From the NCBI GenBank assembly GCA_024509875.1, contig JAMPIV010000299.1, positions 124,001 to 188,000 on the forward strand: 64,000 nt of DNA, given 5' to 3'. Of the stretch, positions 1 to 10,320 are shown piece by piece. A program made the translations under genes and the position numbers. Under the pieces are notes generated by a model. The model had not been told where the DNA came from. It searched no databases and worked only from the letters and a program-made list of their open reading frames with translations. Each line of letters starts with the position of its first letter. Position 1 is the stretch's first letter. The stretch is from Oreohelix idahoensis (Eukaryota; Mollusca; Gastropoda; Stylommatophora; Oreohelicidae).

Positions 1-600
1 CGTGATGAGATTTCCTTGCTTATCTCTTACTAATGTAATATTGTTTGCACCTCGTTTTCCGCTGATGAATTTAGTTATTTTGTATACTGTGCTTTGTTCA
101 TTTCTCAGTGCTGCCTCTTCTGCCTGTCTTGCAAGATCGTCTAGGAAATTCCTTTTGTTGGCTCGGGTTTTGCTCTGTCTTACCACCAGGATATATATAC
201 TGTAGTTTCTCATTTCTTTTGTGATCTGCCTCAGTTTTCCTGCCTCATTCATAATTCTTACGTTCCAGAATCCTATTATGGCTTCGTATTTTGCGATTAG
301 GGCATCCGTATTCATGCCAATGACTTTCTTTCGGCTTTCATCACTGTCAGTCATACGAGCCTCAGACTCCGGATGTCCGTCCGCGATCAAAGCTTTTTCA
401 TCTGTTGCTGTTTCCATACCGTGATTGTTTTCGTTTAAATAGACAGGGGTGTCAGCCCAATGCTAAAACCCCAACCTGGAGGACCAGTGTCCTAGCTTTA
501 GTCTGAACCCTACCGGCGCAGAACTGTCCAGCTTGGTAGAACTTGCTAGGATTAAAACACCCGCTGGCATAGCATTGGGTGTTGTCAGACTACTCAAGCC
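1..600 (-). mobile_element. RTE-like LINE 5' portion with internal deletion, runs off the window edge
   Basis: On the minus strand an open frame starts at a Met at 417-415 and runs without a stop to base 1. It first reads like the entry to an apurinic endonuclease domain (GFWNVRIMNEAGKL, then KEMRNYSIYIL). It then jumps directly to the linker that normally lies between endonuclease and reverse transcriptase (KTRANKRNFLDDLARQAEEA, then ISGKRGANNITLVRDKQGN). Most of the endonuclease is therefore missing, an internal deletion that kept the frame open. Bases 430-600 are probably the 5' UTR of the same element. The family call rests on the WNVR start and the DDLARQAEEAA linker known from RTE-type LINEs. 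The rest of the element lies outside the window. Confidence 0.7.
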
Positions 601-999
601 GCCTTTTCACTTCAAGATATAGGCACCAGTGCTAGTTTCATACCATATATAAAGTGACAAGGAAAATGAAGAAAGACGGGTTCTTATAATAAATCAGGTG
701 TCTCATTTGCTAGAGATAAACTTCTTACTTCCACTAGGGTCGAACTTTTAGTGGTGAAGTTGTACACAAGCACATGTCCAGCTGTAAACCAGGTAGTGTA
801 AACTGTATGGGGTGGTCTTTTTACGGGATTTTGATTGTCTATAGAATCAAAATTAAAACCAGCAGCAGTGACGCTGGAGTACAGAGGATGTTGACCAGTT
901 GGAGCTTCGATAAACATCCGAGGTAAAAAAAACTACCATCATGTGTGAAATATATAATTTTTAAAATGTTATGATCATCAGCTGTCATCTCCATATCCA
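601..999. other. Unassigned sequence between two LINE fragments
   Basis: A 77-codon minus-strand frame (684-917) is open, but I recognise no domain and no splice-site support. It lies between two minus-strand LINE pieces, so it may be more decayed LINE sequence. Confidence 0.3.
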
Positions 1000-1330
1000 A
1001 GACCGGATGTAATGGACCTCTAACGTCTTCTGTCGTTTGGTAGTATAATCTTATAGACTTTTTCCTGTCCATTTTTGGATGTTCTCTTGACACTTAAAGC
1101 ACTGTCTTCCTCTTGTACGTTTGCCTTCAACTCTGCCATCTATTATGGTCTTCTGCAAGGTGTTATGTCTTTTTACATGGCCAAGATATTTTTAGCTGTC
1201 TAATTTTGATCCCCTTCATTAAATCTCTTTTCATTCCTACGTTTTCTATGTCCTTTTTATTTATTCTCTTCTCCTTTCATCAGACATGCCCCATTCTTCT
1301 ATATATTCCTTATTCAAAATAATGTACTTA
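1000..1330 (-). mobile_element. LINE 3' end (C-terminal reverse-transcriptase tail), degenerate
   Basis: Read on the minus strand and allowing frame changes, this has the typical tail of RTE/CR1-type LINEs. The order is a KIRQLK stretch, then KTIIDGRVEGKRTRGRQ, a W-containing segment, and the closing RSITSGLGYGDDS with a stop and a GATGAT-like tail. Frames are broken repeatedly, so it is an old copy. It is not contiguous with the 5' piece at 1-600. Confidence 0.6.
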
Positions 1331-1349
1331 ATCACTTAATGACCAATGC

Positions 1350-1615
1350 AGTTCCCGGAAGATTGACAGGGTGGTTAGGGCATTAGCCTCTAACGACAAA
1401 GGTACTGGTTTCGAACCATGGCTGGTGACACGCTCCACTCTACTCAGCTGTAAATATGTACCTGACTGCTCTAGGGTTAGAGAAGGCAAAGGATGCGAGT
1501 TAGGCACCGGTCACCCCACATCTCTAAACTGGACTTAATATAGTTAAGTCTCTAACACTTCACTCGCCATGCGGTAATATCTGCAATGTAACTACCTTTA
1601 TATTTTATTTTTTTT
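1350..1615 (+). mobile_element. tRNA-derived SINE
   Basis: The head carries an A-box-like GGTGGTTAGGGCA and, about 40 bp later, a B-box-like GGTTTCGAACC, the internal RNA polymerase III promoter arrangement of tRNA-derived SINEs. A roughly 150-bp body follows, ending in a T-rich stretch near 1600-1618. It is a different family from the SINEs at 54452-54719 and 26055-26890. I could not define target-site duplications. Confidence 0.6.
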
Positions 1616-1619
1616 TAAA

Positions 1620-3241
1620 TCACTTGCACTTCCCTATCATGGTGGTGTTTTGTGTAGCATTATGGGTTCTGCTCATGTTAGCACAGGGTAGGGTATAATA
1701 TGGGAAAGATATTTGGCTTTCTGTACAAAATAATTTCTCTGACATCTGATAGGATGGGTTGTGAGACTTTAATTTTTCTACCAGTATTGGTACTCTGTAG
1801 TTACTCCTGTTATTCATGAAGTATTCGTGGATCATCTTTATTTTCTATGCTAGGTGTCGCAAGGCGTATAATTTATCCTTTCTATTTTTCTAATTTATTT
1901 TCGTTATCGTCATCTGTCTTCACATTTGTTAGTTAGGACTTGGGAAAGTGACATATTAAACATGGATACTTAGACCATGTCATGTATCCAAGCCGTCTTT
2001 ATATTAATAAATCACTTATTTTTGGGCTCTTTATAAAACCTCATTGTGGTTGCATCATTATCAAGAGAGTGAAAAATAATGTGAAAGACTTAAAGCAATT
2101 TTTTTGTGTGGGAGCCTGTGAGCATATTGGAGGGGCGATGGCTGAATGGGAGATAAAATGTCACGGGACAGTGAATCACTGAAGCTGTTTTGGGAAACTC
2201 ATCCGGAGCTTCCTAATTAGGCAACCTCATCTTCTACCTCTATTTCACCTGGTTGGTGATATCTCTGAGCCATATTTCTGTCCTTAGCACCCAGGACCAC
2301 CCTTCCGCGTTTAATTCTCGGATTAACCCTATGCCACTGATGTTAAATGAAAAATAAGACTATTGTTTTTTTCTAAATGGCACAATTTTTTTTAGTATTT
2401 AAATGTATGTGTTCAATATCAAGACTTTATCTTCTCATCATTCAATTGATAGCATCAAAACCATATTCTTCTGGCAGAATCTAAATCCGAAATTGTGGAC
2501 AAGTAAATAAGCAATACGATGTAATTAACCTGCACACAAAACCATCAAATCAAAATCGAACTAATCATGTGCACCTTTTAGTTACAATTAATGGTGTCGC
2601 TAACAATTACAGCTATCACGCCTTTCTCCTTTCACACAACAGACGAAAAGAAACTAACGAAAAAAAATTTATTTCAACAGTTTTTATCTTTTTAAAAATT
2701 AATTTGCTTCCAGCATTTTCAGCTTCATAATCATCATCTCTTTTTTCGTGTGCTTTTTTGTTAGAACGTTATTGATTAATTCTCTTAATCCCTCCCTTGG
2801 TTTCATCATGATTGCCATTGCAATGATTTTCATCTCATCACTATTAATAGTAAATTTTCCTCAGTCATCATACTTAATCTCATCATCACGTGTCAACATC
2901 TTGTTGACTTAGCAACAAGACCCTCTTCCTGTCTTGATTGGATCTTTCAAGATTAGTTTTAGTAATGAAATAATCCTCACTTTATTTTATAGATAACCCA
3001 TGCTCGCCTCTGTCTTGTAGAGTTATTTCTCTTGTCATTGGAAGTAAAAAAAAAAGAAGTTCTTTCCATGAATATTCTACGATTCTCCTTGACTGATAAG
3101 ATAAAAAAGCATGAAATGTTCATTGTCCAATATTTATTAGATCCATTCGTTGGGTATATGTCATGTCCTTCCACTATAACTGTCTACCCTTACATTTAGT
3201 CTATGGTCTTAGTTCTTTTATAACTGCATATATCACACACA
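1620..3241. other. AT-rich intergenic DNA
   Basis: Only short open frames occur and none shows a known domain or splice context. No repeat element could be delimited. This stretch lies downstream of the GPCR stop codon at 3242 and may hold its 3' UTR and polyadenylation signals. Confidence 0.5.
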
Positions 3242-3874
3242 TTAGGCATTAATCAAAATCATTGACCAGTGTTTTAGACGTGTATGTAGTGTTGAGAACA
3301 GCTCCAGGAAAGTGGCTCTGTATTTGCTGCTCATGTGATAATAAATGAAAATATTCATGGACGAATTTATGGATTCCAGTACATAGCCAAGACCTCCCAT
3401 AATTATTAAAATGTGTATATATTTACCATCAATAGAAAGTCCGGGCACTAAAGACATAGCTAAGAAGATAACACTGAATGGGATGAAACAAGCTATGAAA
3501 AGTGTGGAAATCATAACTACCATTTTGGCCACTTTTTGATTACGGGTTGAAACGTTGTCAGCTTGTCCTGCAGTAGATGATTTCATTCTCCATTTTCGTG
3601 TCTTCTCCAGTTTCATTGACAGTGTTATCGTGCAGATAATGATGACTACAAAGGCGCTAAATGGAACAATCGTGTTGTTGACTATGAAGGAGATATTCTC
3701 AACAGTTTCTCGATCTTCTGTGAAGACAAGTCCCAGAAGGGTCTTGTTCATTGCAGGAAAAAATTTCCATCCCACTTTGTTGACAACGTAAACTGGAGCT
3801 ACGCTGCATATTAGAATGATGAAGACGCAGATAATGATTGCTGTCACTCGCTTTGGGGTAACGATATTTTTTAC
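3242..3874 (-). CDS. Chemosensory-like GPCR, exon 3 (TM4 to C-terminus)
   Basis: This is the last exon, residues 153-362 with a stop at 3242-3244. The acceptor is CTGCAG at 3880-3875, giving the join PLK-VKNIVTPKRV, a typical second intracellular loop. TM4 is about residues 162-183 and TM5 about 218-240. The basic third loop includes MKLEKTRKWRMK. TM6 is about 267-292, with CFIPF in place of the usual CWxP. TM7 is about 307-332 and ends in NSSMNIFIYY, a variant of NPxxY. The C-tail is short. The frame stays open upstream to 4102, but those 76 codons are intron read-through, including AC/AT/GATA microsatellite translated as CV and YI runs. The total length of 362 fits class A receptors. There are no stops or frameshifts, so the gene looks functional. 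Confidence 0.88.
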   Translation of the reverse strand, partial: VKNIVTPKRVTAIIICVFIILICSVAPVYVVNKVGWKFFPAMNKTLLGLVFTEDRETVENISFIVNNTIVPFSAFVVIIICTITLSMKLEKTRKWRMKSSTAGQADNVSTRNQKVAKMVVMISTLFIACFIPFSVIFLAMSLVPGLSIDGKYIHILIIMGGLGYVLESINSSMNIFIYYHMSSKYRATFLELFSTLHTRLKHWSMILINA

Positions 3875-3961
3875 CTGCAGAAGACCATTTGAACAATCAC
3901 TAAAAACACATGTAACTGACAATGTCTGCGTCCAACTTAGATCCCACTCTCTCTCTGTGCC

Positions 3962-3962
<1 letters not shown>

Positions 3963-4031
<69 letters not shown>

Positions 4032-4054
4032 TAGATAGATAGATAGATAGATAT
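3963..4054. repeat. Compound microsatellite (AC)n(AT)n(GATA)n in GPCR intron 2
   Basis: A pure AC tract passes into an AT tract and then into GATA tetramers. It lies about 85 bp upstream of the exon 3 acceptor in gene orientation, so length change here alters the spacing of the 3' intron end. Confidence 0.95.
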
Positions 4055-4059
4055 GGTTC

Positions 4060-4165
4060 CCAGGTGTCTCTGAAGAGACAAAGAAAGAATATGACAACCC
4101 AATCCTCAAGCCAGTCATGGCAGACGACTAATATGAGGAAGTGCATGCGGCTGGCCACCTCATCA
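4060..4165 (+). repeat. Short interspersed repeat, copy 1 (partner at 8290-8410)
   Basis: It shares an AAGAAAGAATATGAC core, a CCTCA...GTCAT segment, GACTAAT...TGAG and a CCAC-TCA segment, in the same order, with 8290-8410. Both copies are in introns of the GPCR gene. The family is not recognised. Confidence 0.45.
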
Positions 4166-4859
4166 TAAAACACAATTGTCACAGAAACCACTTTTTGCAC
4201 TAGCATGAACATTGGTACAGGCTTCCTGTAATCGGACCTCCTACAGTTGTGGCTTTATGCTCCTAAAGGTACCCATAAGAACATGAAGATATATATATAT
4301 ATATTTATTCTATAAATAAAATCCCAGCTTTTTCTGTCAGTGCGTAAGACTAAGGGATGCAACTTTGGTTGAAAGTTAGACATTATTTGTATTTTTCCCC
4401 TTTTATGTACTCTCCCGAAAATAATAACACTTACCAAAGAAGAATCCGTAAATGACAGTGTGCACAAAAATATTTATAGAATGAGTGATACCATATACAC
4501 GGGATCTATAATGATTAATTAATCGATAATCAGTTTAAAATTTTAAGCGACTGTTCCATTTTAGCGATGTTTTGGTTTTTTGCTAAAATGCAACAGCATT
4601 TGCTATGTTATAGGTTTGTGATATTAAATGTCGCAAGTATGTTTGGTTTTTAACATTTCAATCTTTTCATTATATTTTCAGGACGATTTTGCATTTTCAC
4701 AAACAAACAAAAATAAAGTCCTTAATGATGTCCCAAAAAAAAGTTATTAATGATTTTTTATAATTTTTCAAATTGTTCGAAATTGATCGATGTATCTTTG
4801 ATCAAAGAGGTTCGATTAGTTGATTTATATTTTTTAATAAATCCCAGCCCTATTGTATG

Positions 4860-4861
<2 letters not shown>

Positions 4862-4934
<73 letters not shown>
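4862..4934. repeat. (AT)n microsatellite in GPCR intron 2
   Basis: An uninterrupted AT dinucleotide tract of roughly 70 bp. The remainder of intron 2 (3881-5211) is AT-rich and without recognisable coding sequence. Confidence 0.95.
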
Positions 4935-4935
<1 letters not shown>

Positions 4936-5211
4936 CATGATATTTCGAATGTTTATACCTTTTCGTTATATTTGATGTTAACTAATGCTATTGATTGTCT
5001 GTTAAACTCGCTTTGATTCTTATTTATGTCCTCAAAACTGCTTGTTTCTGTGAGTGGTTAAGAAAAGCGATTGCGTCATACAAAAGTATTCTTCACTGTT
5101 AAACAATTTCAAAAAAAAGTAAATATTACAGATGGCAATGCTATTTTTACATTGCGCTACTGGCACTAGGAAGAAAATGTTAGATAATATGTATAAAAAT
5201 ATAAACATTAC

Positions 5212-5426
5212 CTTCAAAGGAGCTATTATACATAAGCACCGTTCCAGTGTGATTAACGCTGTGATCCAACCAGTTATTCGGGAAAAGGTAGCGTGAGGCA
5301 TTCCGCTTGTGAGGTACTGAAACTCAATGGTTTCGAAAGGTAAATCTATCGATCTGAGAGCTGGATTCACACAAATAATTGTCCAGAGTAGTGTTATCAG
5401 ACAGCCAAGATCAGAGATTGCTAAGC
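5212..5426 (-). CDS. Chemosensory-like GPCR, exon 2 (TM2 and TM3)
   Basis: This encodes residues 81-152 of the assembled receptor. TM2 is GLAISDLGCLITLLW with the conserved LAxxD-type Asp. After the first extracellular loop, TM3 ends in LERCLCI (Glu142-Arg143-Cys144), a variant of the D/ERY motif that couples class A receptors to G proteins. The acceptor AG is at 5428-5427 and the donor GT at 5211-5210, after Lys152 in phase 0. All 72 codons are open. The RTE-like LINE insertion lies only about 80 bp upstream of the acceptor, in the opposite orientation. Reading past the donor continues open into the intron to 5032, but that stretch has no receptor features and is not counted as coding. Confidence 0.85.
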
Positions 5427-5525
5427 CTGATCATGACATGGAACGAATCAAGTTAAATACTTTATTTTCTCATGTCAATGATGCATTATTGCTACGATTT
5501 AAACTGGTTATAAAGTATTGTGAAC

Positions 5526-8177
5526 TCCGCCAATGTCGGTCCCAAAGGAATTCTTCGAGCTGCTTCAAAGGACAGTGGATGACTGCCTAGATGAAGTTAT
5601 TATGCTCGGAGATTTTAATGCCAGAGTTGGAAATGACCATGCTAGATGGGGTGGAGTTATCGGAAGATATGGAGAAGATACTCTCAATGACAATGGAAAG
5701 CGACTCCTTAGATTCTGCAGTGAGCAGAATCTGATCATTACAAACACAAAGTTCCCCCATAAGCGCATACATGCATACACTAGATGTGAACCAACCAAGA
5801 ATGAGAAGTCAGTGATCGACTATGCCATTGTTCGGAGAAGCTCATTCAGATATGTCCGAGATGCAAGAGTCTGGAGGGGGCCAGAGATTGGAAGTGATCA
5901 CTACCTGCTAACAATCAAACGAACAACTGAAAGAGTTGCTCAGCCTAGGAACTGCCCAACATCACGCAAGAAACCAAGTAAACGAGCAGGAGAAATGAGC
6001 ATTAGGACCTACAAGCTGAGAGAGCCAGAAATTAAGACCAGATATTAGGGGCTTATTGCTACAGCAGTGAGCAACACAGAAGAACGACCTGATGACTTGG
6101 AAACCCTCTGGAATAAATTCAAGGATATCATAAAGACAGCTGCTGCAGAAGCATGCGGTGAAGTCCGACTTGGGACCAGAGAAAGAGGACACCTTGGTGG
6201 ACAGAGGAAGTCAAAGAGAAAATAAGAGAGAAGAAAATGGCATGGAAACAATACTTAGGAGCTAAAAACACAACAGGACAAATGGAAAAATATAGAGAAT
6301 ATGTGACACTCAGAACAGAAGCAAAGAACAAAGTGCTAGCAGCAAAACAGAAGTCCTGGGAAGAATTTGGAGAAAAGCTAGAAAAAGATGCACAAGAAAA
6401 CCAGAAATTGTTCTATAAGACCCTAAAGAACATGAGGAAAGAAAAACAATGCCCTCTCAAATTTATAAAGGACAAGCAAGGCAAATTGCTTACTGCCCCG
6501 AAGGAAGTAATGGAAAGATGGAAAGAATATTTCTCAGAACTCCTGGATGGTGAGCATGATGAAGCATCAGAAATGATAACCACTGACACAGAAGAGGAAA
6601 CCAATGATGGTGAAGATGACATAAAGATGGAAGAACTGAGGGCAGCACTAGAGAAAATCAAGAAGGGCAAAGCAGCAGGGCATGATGGTATAACACCAGA
6701 AATGGTTAAGTACATGGGAGCATCAGGCGACCTATTACTCTTAAAGGTCCTACAGGCAGCATGGTGCCACAAGACCATACCAAAGGATTGGGAGATTGCC
6801 ATCATAACACCAATTTTCAAAAAGGGTGACAATCGACAATGTGGAAACCATAGAGGCATATCCCTTCTCAGTGTCCCTGGTAAAATCTACTCTAGAATCC
6901 TAGAGCAGAGACTCCGACGCCTAGCTGAGCCACAATTGGATGAGGTCCAGTGCGGATTCCGAGCAAACCGAAGTACTCAAGACCTAATCTTCACACTCAG
7001 ACAGCTGAGTGAAAAGGCCCTTGAGTATAAGAGTGAGATCCATCTTTGTTTCATAGATCTGGAAAAGGCGTTTGACAGGGTCCCCTGGAGCAAACTTTGG
7101 GAATGTTTGGCAAGGAAGAATATTCCAGCACCTCTGATTCATGCTATACAGAGCTTCTACAAGTCTTGCAGAAATTATGTGAGGACAGCAAACCATAAGT
7201 CAGAAGAGTTCAGGACCACCAGTGGTGTAAGACAAGGTGATATCCTATCACCTTACCTCTTCATACTCCTTATGGACGATGTCATCAAGGCATGTAAGGA
7301 GAGAACAAGAAAGTATTCAGTGGGGTACTGGAAGATGAGACAGGTCTATATTTCGGAGCTGGCATTTGCTGATGATGTTGCCCTGATTGCTAAATCAGAG
7401 GCACATCTCCAATCCAACCTGCAAGTCTGGAAGGAAGAGCTGGAGAAGAGAGGGATGGTCATAAGCAGCTCTAAAAACAAAATCCATGGTGATATCACGA
7501 GAAGAAAGAAAACATCAGATTAAGTTGGGAGAACAGGTCCTGGAGCAGGTCGACCACTTTAAATATCTCGGAGCTATTATAGACCGAAAGGGAGGCATCA
7601 AAGAAGAGTTGGCCACTCGGAAAGCAGCGGCTGGGAGACTTTTTCAGGCCATAAATCGTGGATTCCTCAGCAAGAAAGAGGTTGGTAAGAAAACGAAGAT
7701 GCCTGTATACCGCTCCACCTATGTCCCAGTCTTGACATATGGATGCGAGTCGTGGGCAATGACTACAACCCACAAAAGCCAGATCCAAACCTCAGAAATG
7801 AGGTATCTGAGGAAAGTGGTTGAAGTAACAAGAAGAGACATGGTCCGCAACCAGACGATCCGTCAAGGCCTAAAATCCCATCCGCTGCAGACCCAAATAG
7901 AACAGTCCCAACTAAGATGGTTTGGCCATGTCTGCAGAATGGGAGAAGATCGGCTACCACGACAAGCATGGGAAACAAAGAGCCAGGGATCCAGACCTCC
8001 AGGACGACCCAGAGTCCGCTGGGAGGACAACATTAGACAATCTTTGAAGGACCGAGGACTAGAATGGAACCAGGCCAGGAAGAAGACAGCTGATAGAATG
8101 GTCTGGCGTTCTCTCTTCCAAACCTCTACACCTCACGGTAGAAGGGGAACGACTAAGTAAGTAAGTAAGTAAGTAAG
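5526..8177 (+). mobile_element. RTE-like non-LTR retrotransposon, 5'-truncated, with 17-bp TSD
   Basis: The insertion is bounded by the 17-bp duplication TATAAAGTATTGTGAAC at 5509-5525 and 8178-8194. It begins inside the endonuclease domain ([10 protein letters not shown], then VIDYAIV and GSDHYLLT, 5590-5920). It continues through reverse transcriptase (GHDGITPEMVKYM, CGNHRGISLLSVPGKIYSRI, IDLEKAFDRVPW, SGVRQGD, catalytic FADDVALIAKS near 7365-7395) to the RT tail (LRWFGHVCRM, RPPGRPRVRWEDNIRQSLKDRG). It ends in (TAAG)n. Decay is slight: a stop at 6046-6048, a frameshift near 6180 and another near 7490. It lies in intron 1 of the GPCR, antisense to the gene. Endonucleases of this kind are often annotated as craniofacial development protein 2-like. 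RTE membership is inferred from the short-repeat tail and motifs. Confidence 0.9.
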
Positions 8178-8289
8178 TATAAAGTATTGTGAACAATGTT
8201 TGACATCAAACTTGTAACCTGTAGCGTATGTGTTAGCTAACATAATATATTTTACATGACATCGTATAAAATATATCTAGCCGTATATT

Positions 8290-8410
8290 TCCCTGCGATC
8301 TCTGCTCTGGAAAAAAAGAGGAAAGAATATGACTTCTGACTCCTCAGGTAAGTCATCAAAGGTGACTAATGTGAGATTGTGATAGGGGCTAGCTACCACA
8401 TCACGTAAAA
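8290..8410 (+). repeat. Short interspersed repeat, copy 2 (partner at 4060-4165)
   Basis: It shares blocks with the copy in intron 2, including a GAAAGAATATGAC core and GTGACTAATGTGAG. It is diverged, without defined ends. Confidence 0.4.
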
Positions 8411-8689
8411 GTAATATGTATAAATATCATCGCGTCAAGAGCTTGCGCAGTGGCGTAGGCTTTTTCATGGGGGAGGTCTGCAATGGTTGCTCTATGGCGG
8501 ATACGAAGTGAAAAAAATATATCATCTTGTGGATGGTAGTGATGATGGTGATGTTGACGATGATAAAGATAATGATGAACTTATTCATACACTGGTCTAA
8601 ATTACAAATAACATCTACTGCTGTTTGTTAGAAGGGTTGACAGCAACAACTGACAATGAATGAATGGAAAACCTCCACAGAAGCATCGA

Positions 8690-8840
8690 ATCTTTAAGAA
8701 CTGATATGGATCTACTGTCCTGGTCAAGCAGGGGTACGTGGCAATGACAGAGCTGAACTAGCTTCAAGAGCACTCATAGAAGGTGCATTTGAAATTGTGA
8801 CGAAACATTTGTGCGATCTCAAGTCCACTCCGCAGGATTG
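8690..8840 (+). mobile_element. Jockey-type LINE fragment (RNase H domain)
   Basis: The + frame reads LIWIYCPGQAGVRGNDRAELASRALIEGAF. This matches the RNase H closing motif of Jockey/I-type LINEs, in which a histidine normally follows PG (PGHAGVRGNDRAD). Here Gln replaces that His and a stop occurs just upstream. No other part of the element is visible. Confidence 0.6.
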
Positions 8841-9747
8841 CATTACATTCCCGTATGAGGGATATTTTCTTGTTTTTCTCTCCGCTGTCATTATTATGTG
8901 GCATATTTGGATCAGCAGGGTGAAGTCTCTAACACTACACATCAATAAGGAAGTATTGGCCATGGGACTATCTTTAATTTTCACGTGTTTGCTTTGAGCC
9001 GATCCCAGACAGAACTGTAATAACGCCATGTAATTTGACCGATAAGCGACTGATAAATTTTCGCTTCATTCGTCTGTCCACATTTGATAGAGACGGTCAT
9101 CTATATTGATCCATTTGAACGTGACCGTCCAACATTTGACTCCAGGTGGGTAGTGACTCTCCCTATGTTTGCACAAGATGAGAAATAATGAAGAAATCGC
9201 TTCCGATGTACGTTCTGTATCGAGATTACAGATAAATCTGTCTGGAAACTTAAGATTTGCAGACGATAGCATCGAGACAGTATCAGTGCACAACATTTGT
9301 TTGTGAAGATATCACAAGATGACGGCGGAAGTCTGACGCAACGATATAAAGAGGTCACGCGTGGACATTAAATTAAATATTTTGAAACACGTTAGGATAT
9401 TTTTTGAATTGGAAACACCCTTACCCACGTAGTGCTGAACAAGATTCTGTTGGATTGGTTGATTTGAGAAGCCGGAATATACAATGTATCTCATTGAAAA
9501 TTAGGCAGAAACACAGCTGGAATTTTAAATGAGGATTGTGAGATATAATGTAGTGAAATCAAATTCAGTACACACACTGCAGCGCAAACGTCAGACTAGC
9601 GACTCCTAAAAGACAGAAAGAAAAAGGATACATTGGACTTAGAAATTCCACAACTATAAGTGACAGATCGAGTATTGGGCAACTTAGGAATTTACAAGTA
9701 AACACGCATATTTAATACAAGACTGGAAACTTAGGAATTTGATCACA
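8841..9747. other. Intronic sequence without recognised features
   Basis: This lies within GPCR intron 1. There are only short open frames. A small inverted repeat (GACGGTCA...TGACCGTC, 9092-9129) could form a weak hairpin but has no known role. Confidence 0.4.
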
Positions 9748-10020
9748 AGTCATAGAGGAATTAACCAAACATTTTCCCAGGCCAGTGATTTCGCAGAACA
9801 TCCGCCGTCAGAGGAATTAACTCTTATTTCCCAGACCAAGTCATAGAGGAATTAAACAAAAGTTTTCCCAGGCCAGTGATTTTGGAGAACATCCGCCGTC
9901 AGAGGAATTAACTCTAATTTCCCAGACCTAGTCATAGAGGAATTAAACAAAAGTTTTCCCAGGCCAGTGATTTCGCAGAACCCCCGCAGTCAGAGGAATT
10001 AACTCTAATTTCCAGACCTA
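9748..10020 (+). repeat. Minisatellite, three units of 91 bp
   Basis: The units start at 9748, 9839 and 9930, each opening with AGTCATAGAGGAATTAA. They are well conserved, with scattered substitutions. Each unit contains two related half-units sharing AGAGGAATTAA and a following TTCCCAG, so the 91-bp period arose from an older duplication. Confidence 0.9.
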
Positions 10021-10320
10021 AGTGATTTCGAAGCTTCTAATACAGAGCTGTATCCAGTCTAAATCTGTTCAAGAAGATTGTGTATTCTCAAAATTTTGGG
10101 TTCGTGGTTTCAAGCCATTAGACGATTTGTGGTACTAACGCCGCTAGTGTGAGAGAAAAGCATCCAACTTAACCACCTACAGTGGAAGAGAGTGTGGATA
10201 AGGCTTTCGTCATCACAGAATTGATGAACCACAGCTGCAGGGCTTTGCTATAGTTAAGTGTCTTGTAAAATAGGCAAAAGCAACGGACTTTTGATAAATG
10301 CTCACCTACGTCTCTGTGAC

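Noticed and set aside
3875..4102. N-terminal extension of the receptor exon 3 frame
   Set aside because: It is read-through of intron 2, including a microsatellite. A good acceptor at 3875-3880 restores the receptor loop instead.
5032..5211. Continuation of receptor exon 2 past Lys152
   Set aside because: It follows a GT donor and has no receptor features. The join to 3874 continues the family pattern.
9092..9129. Inverted repeat GACGGTCA/TGACCGTC as a regulatory site
   Set aside because: Eight-base arms are too short to be meaningful in a 64-kb window, and no gene is adjacent.
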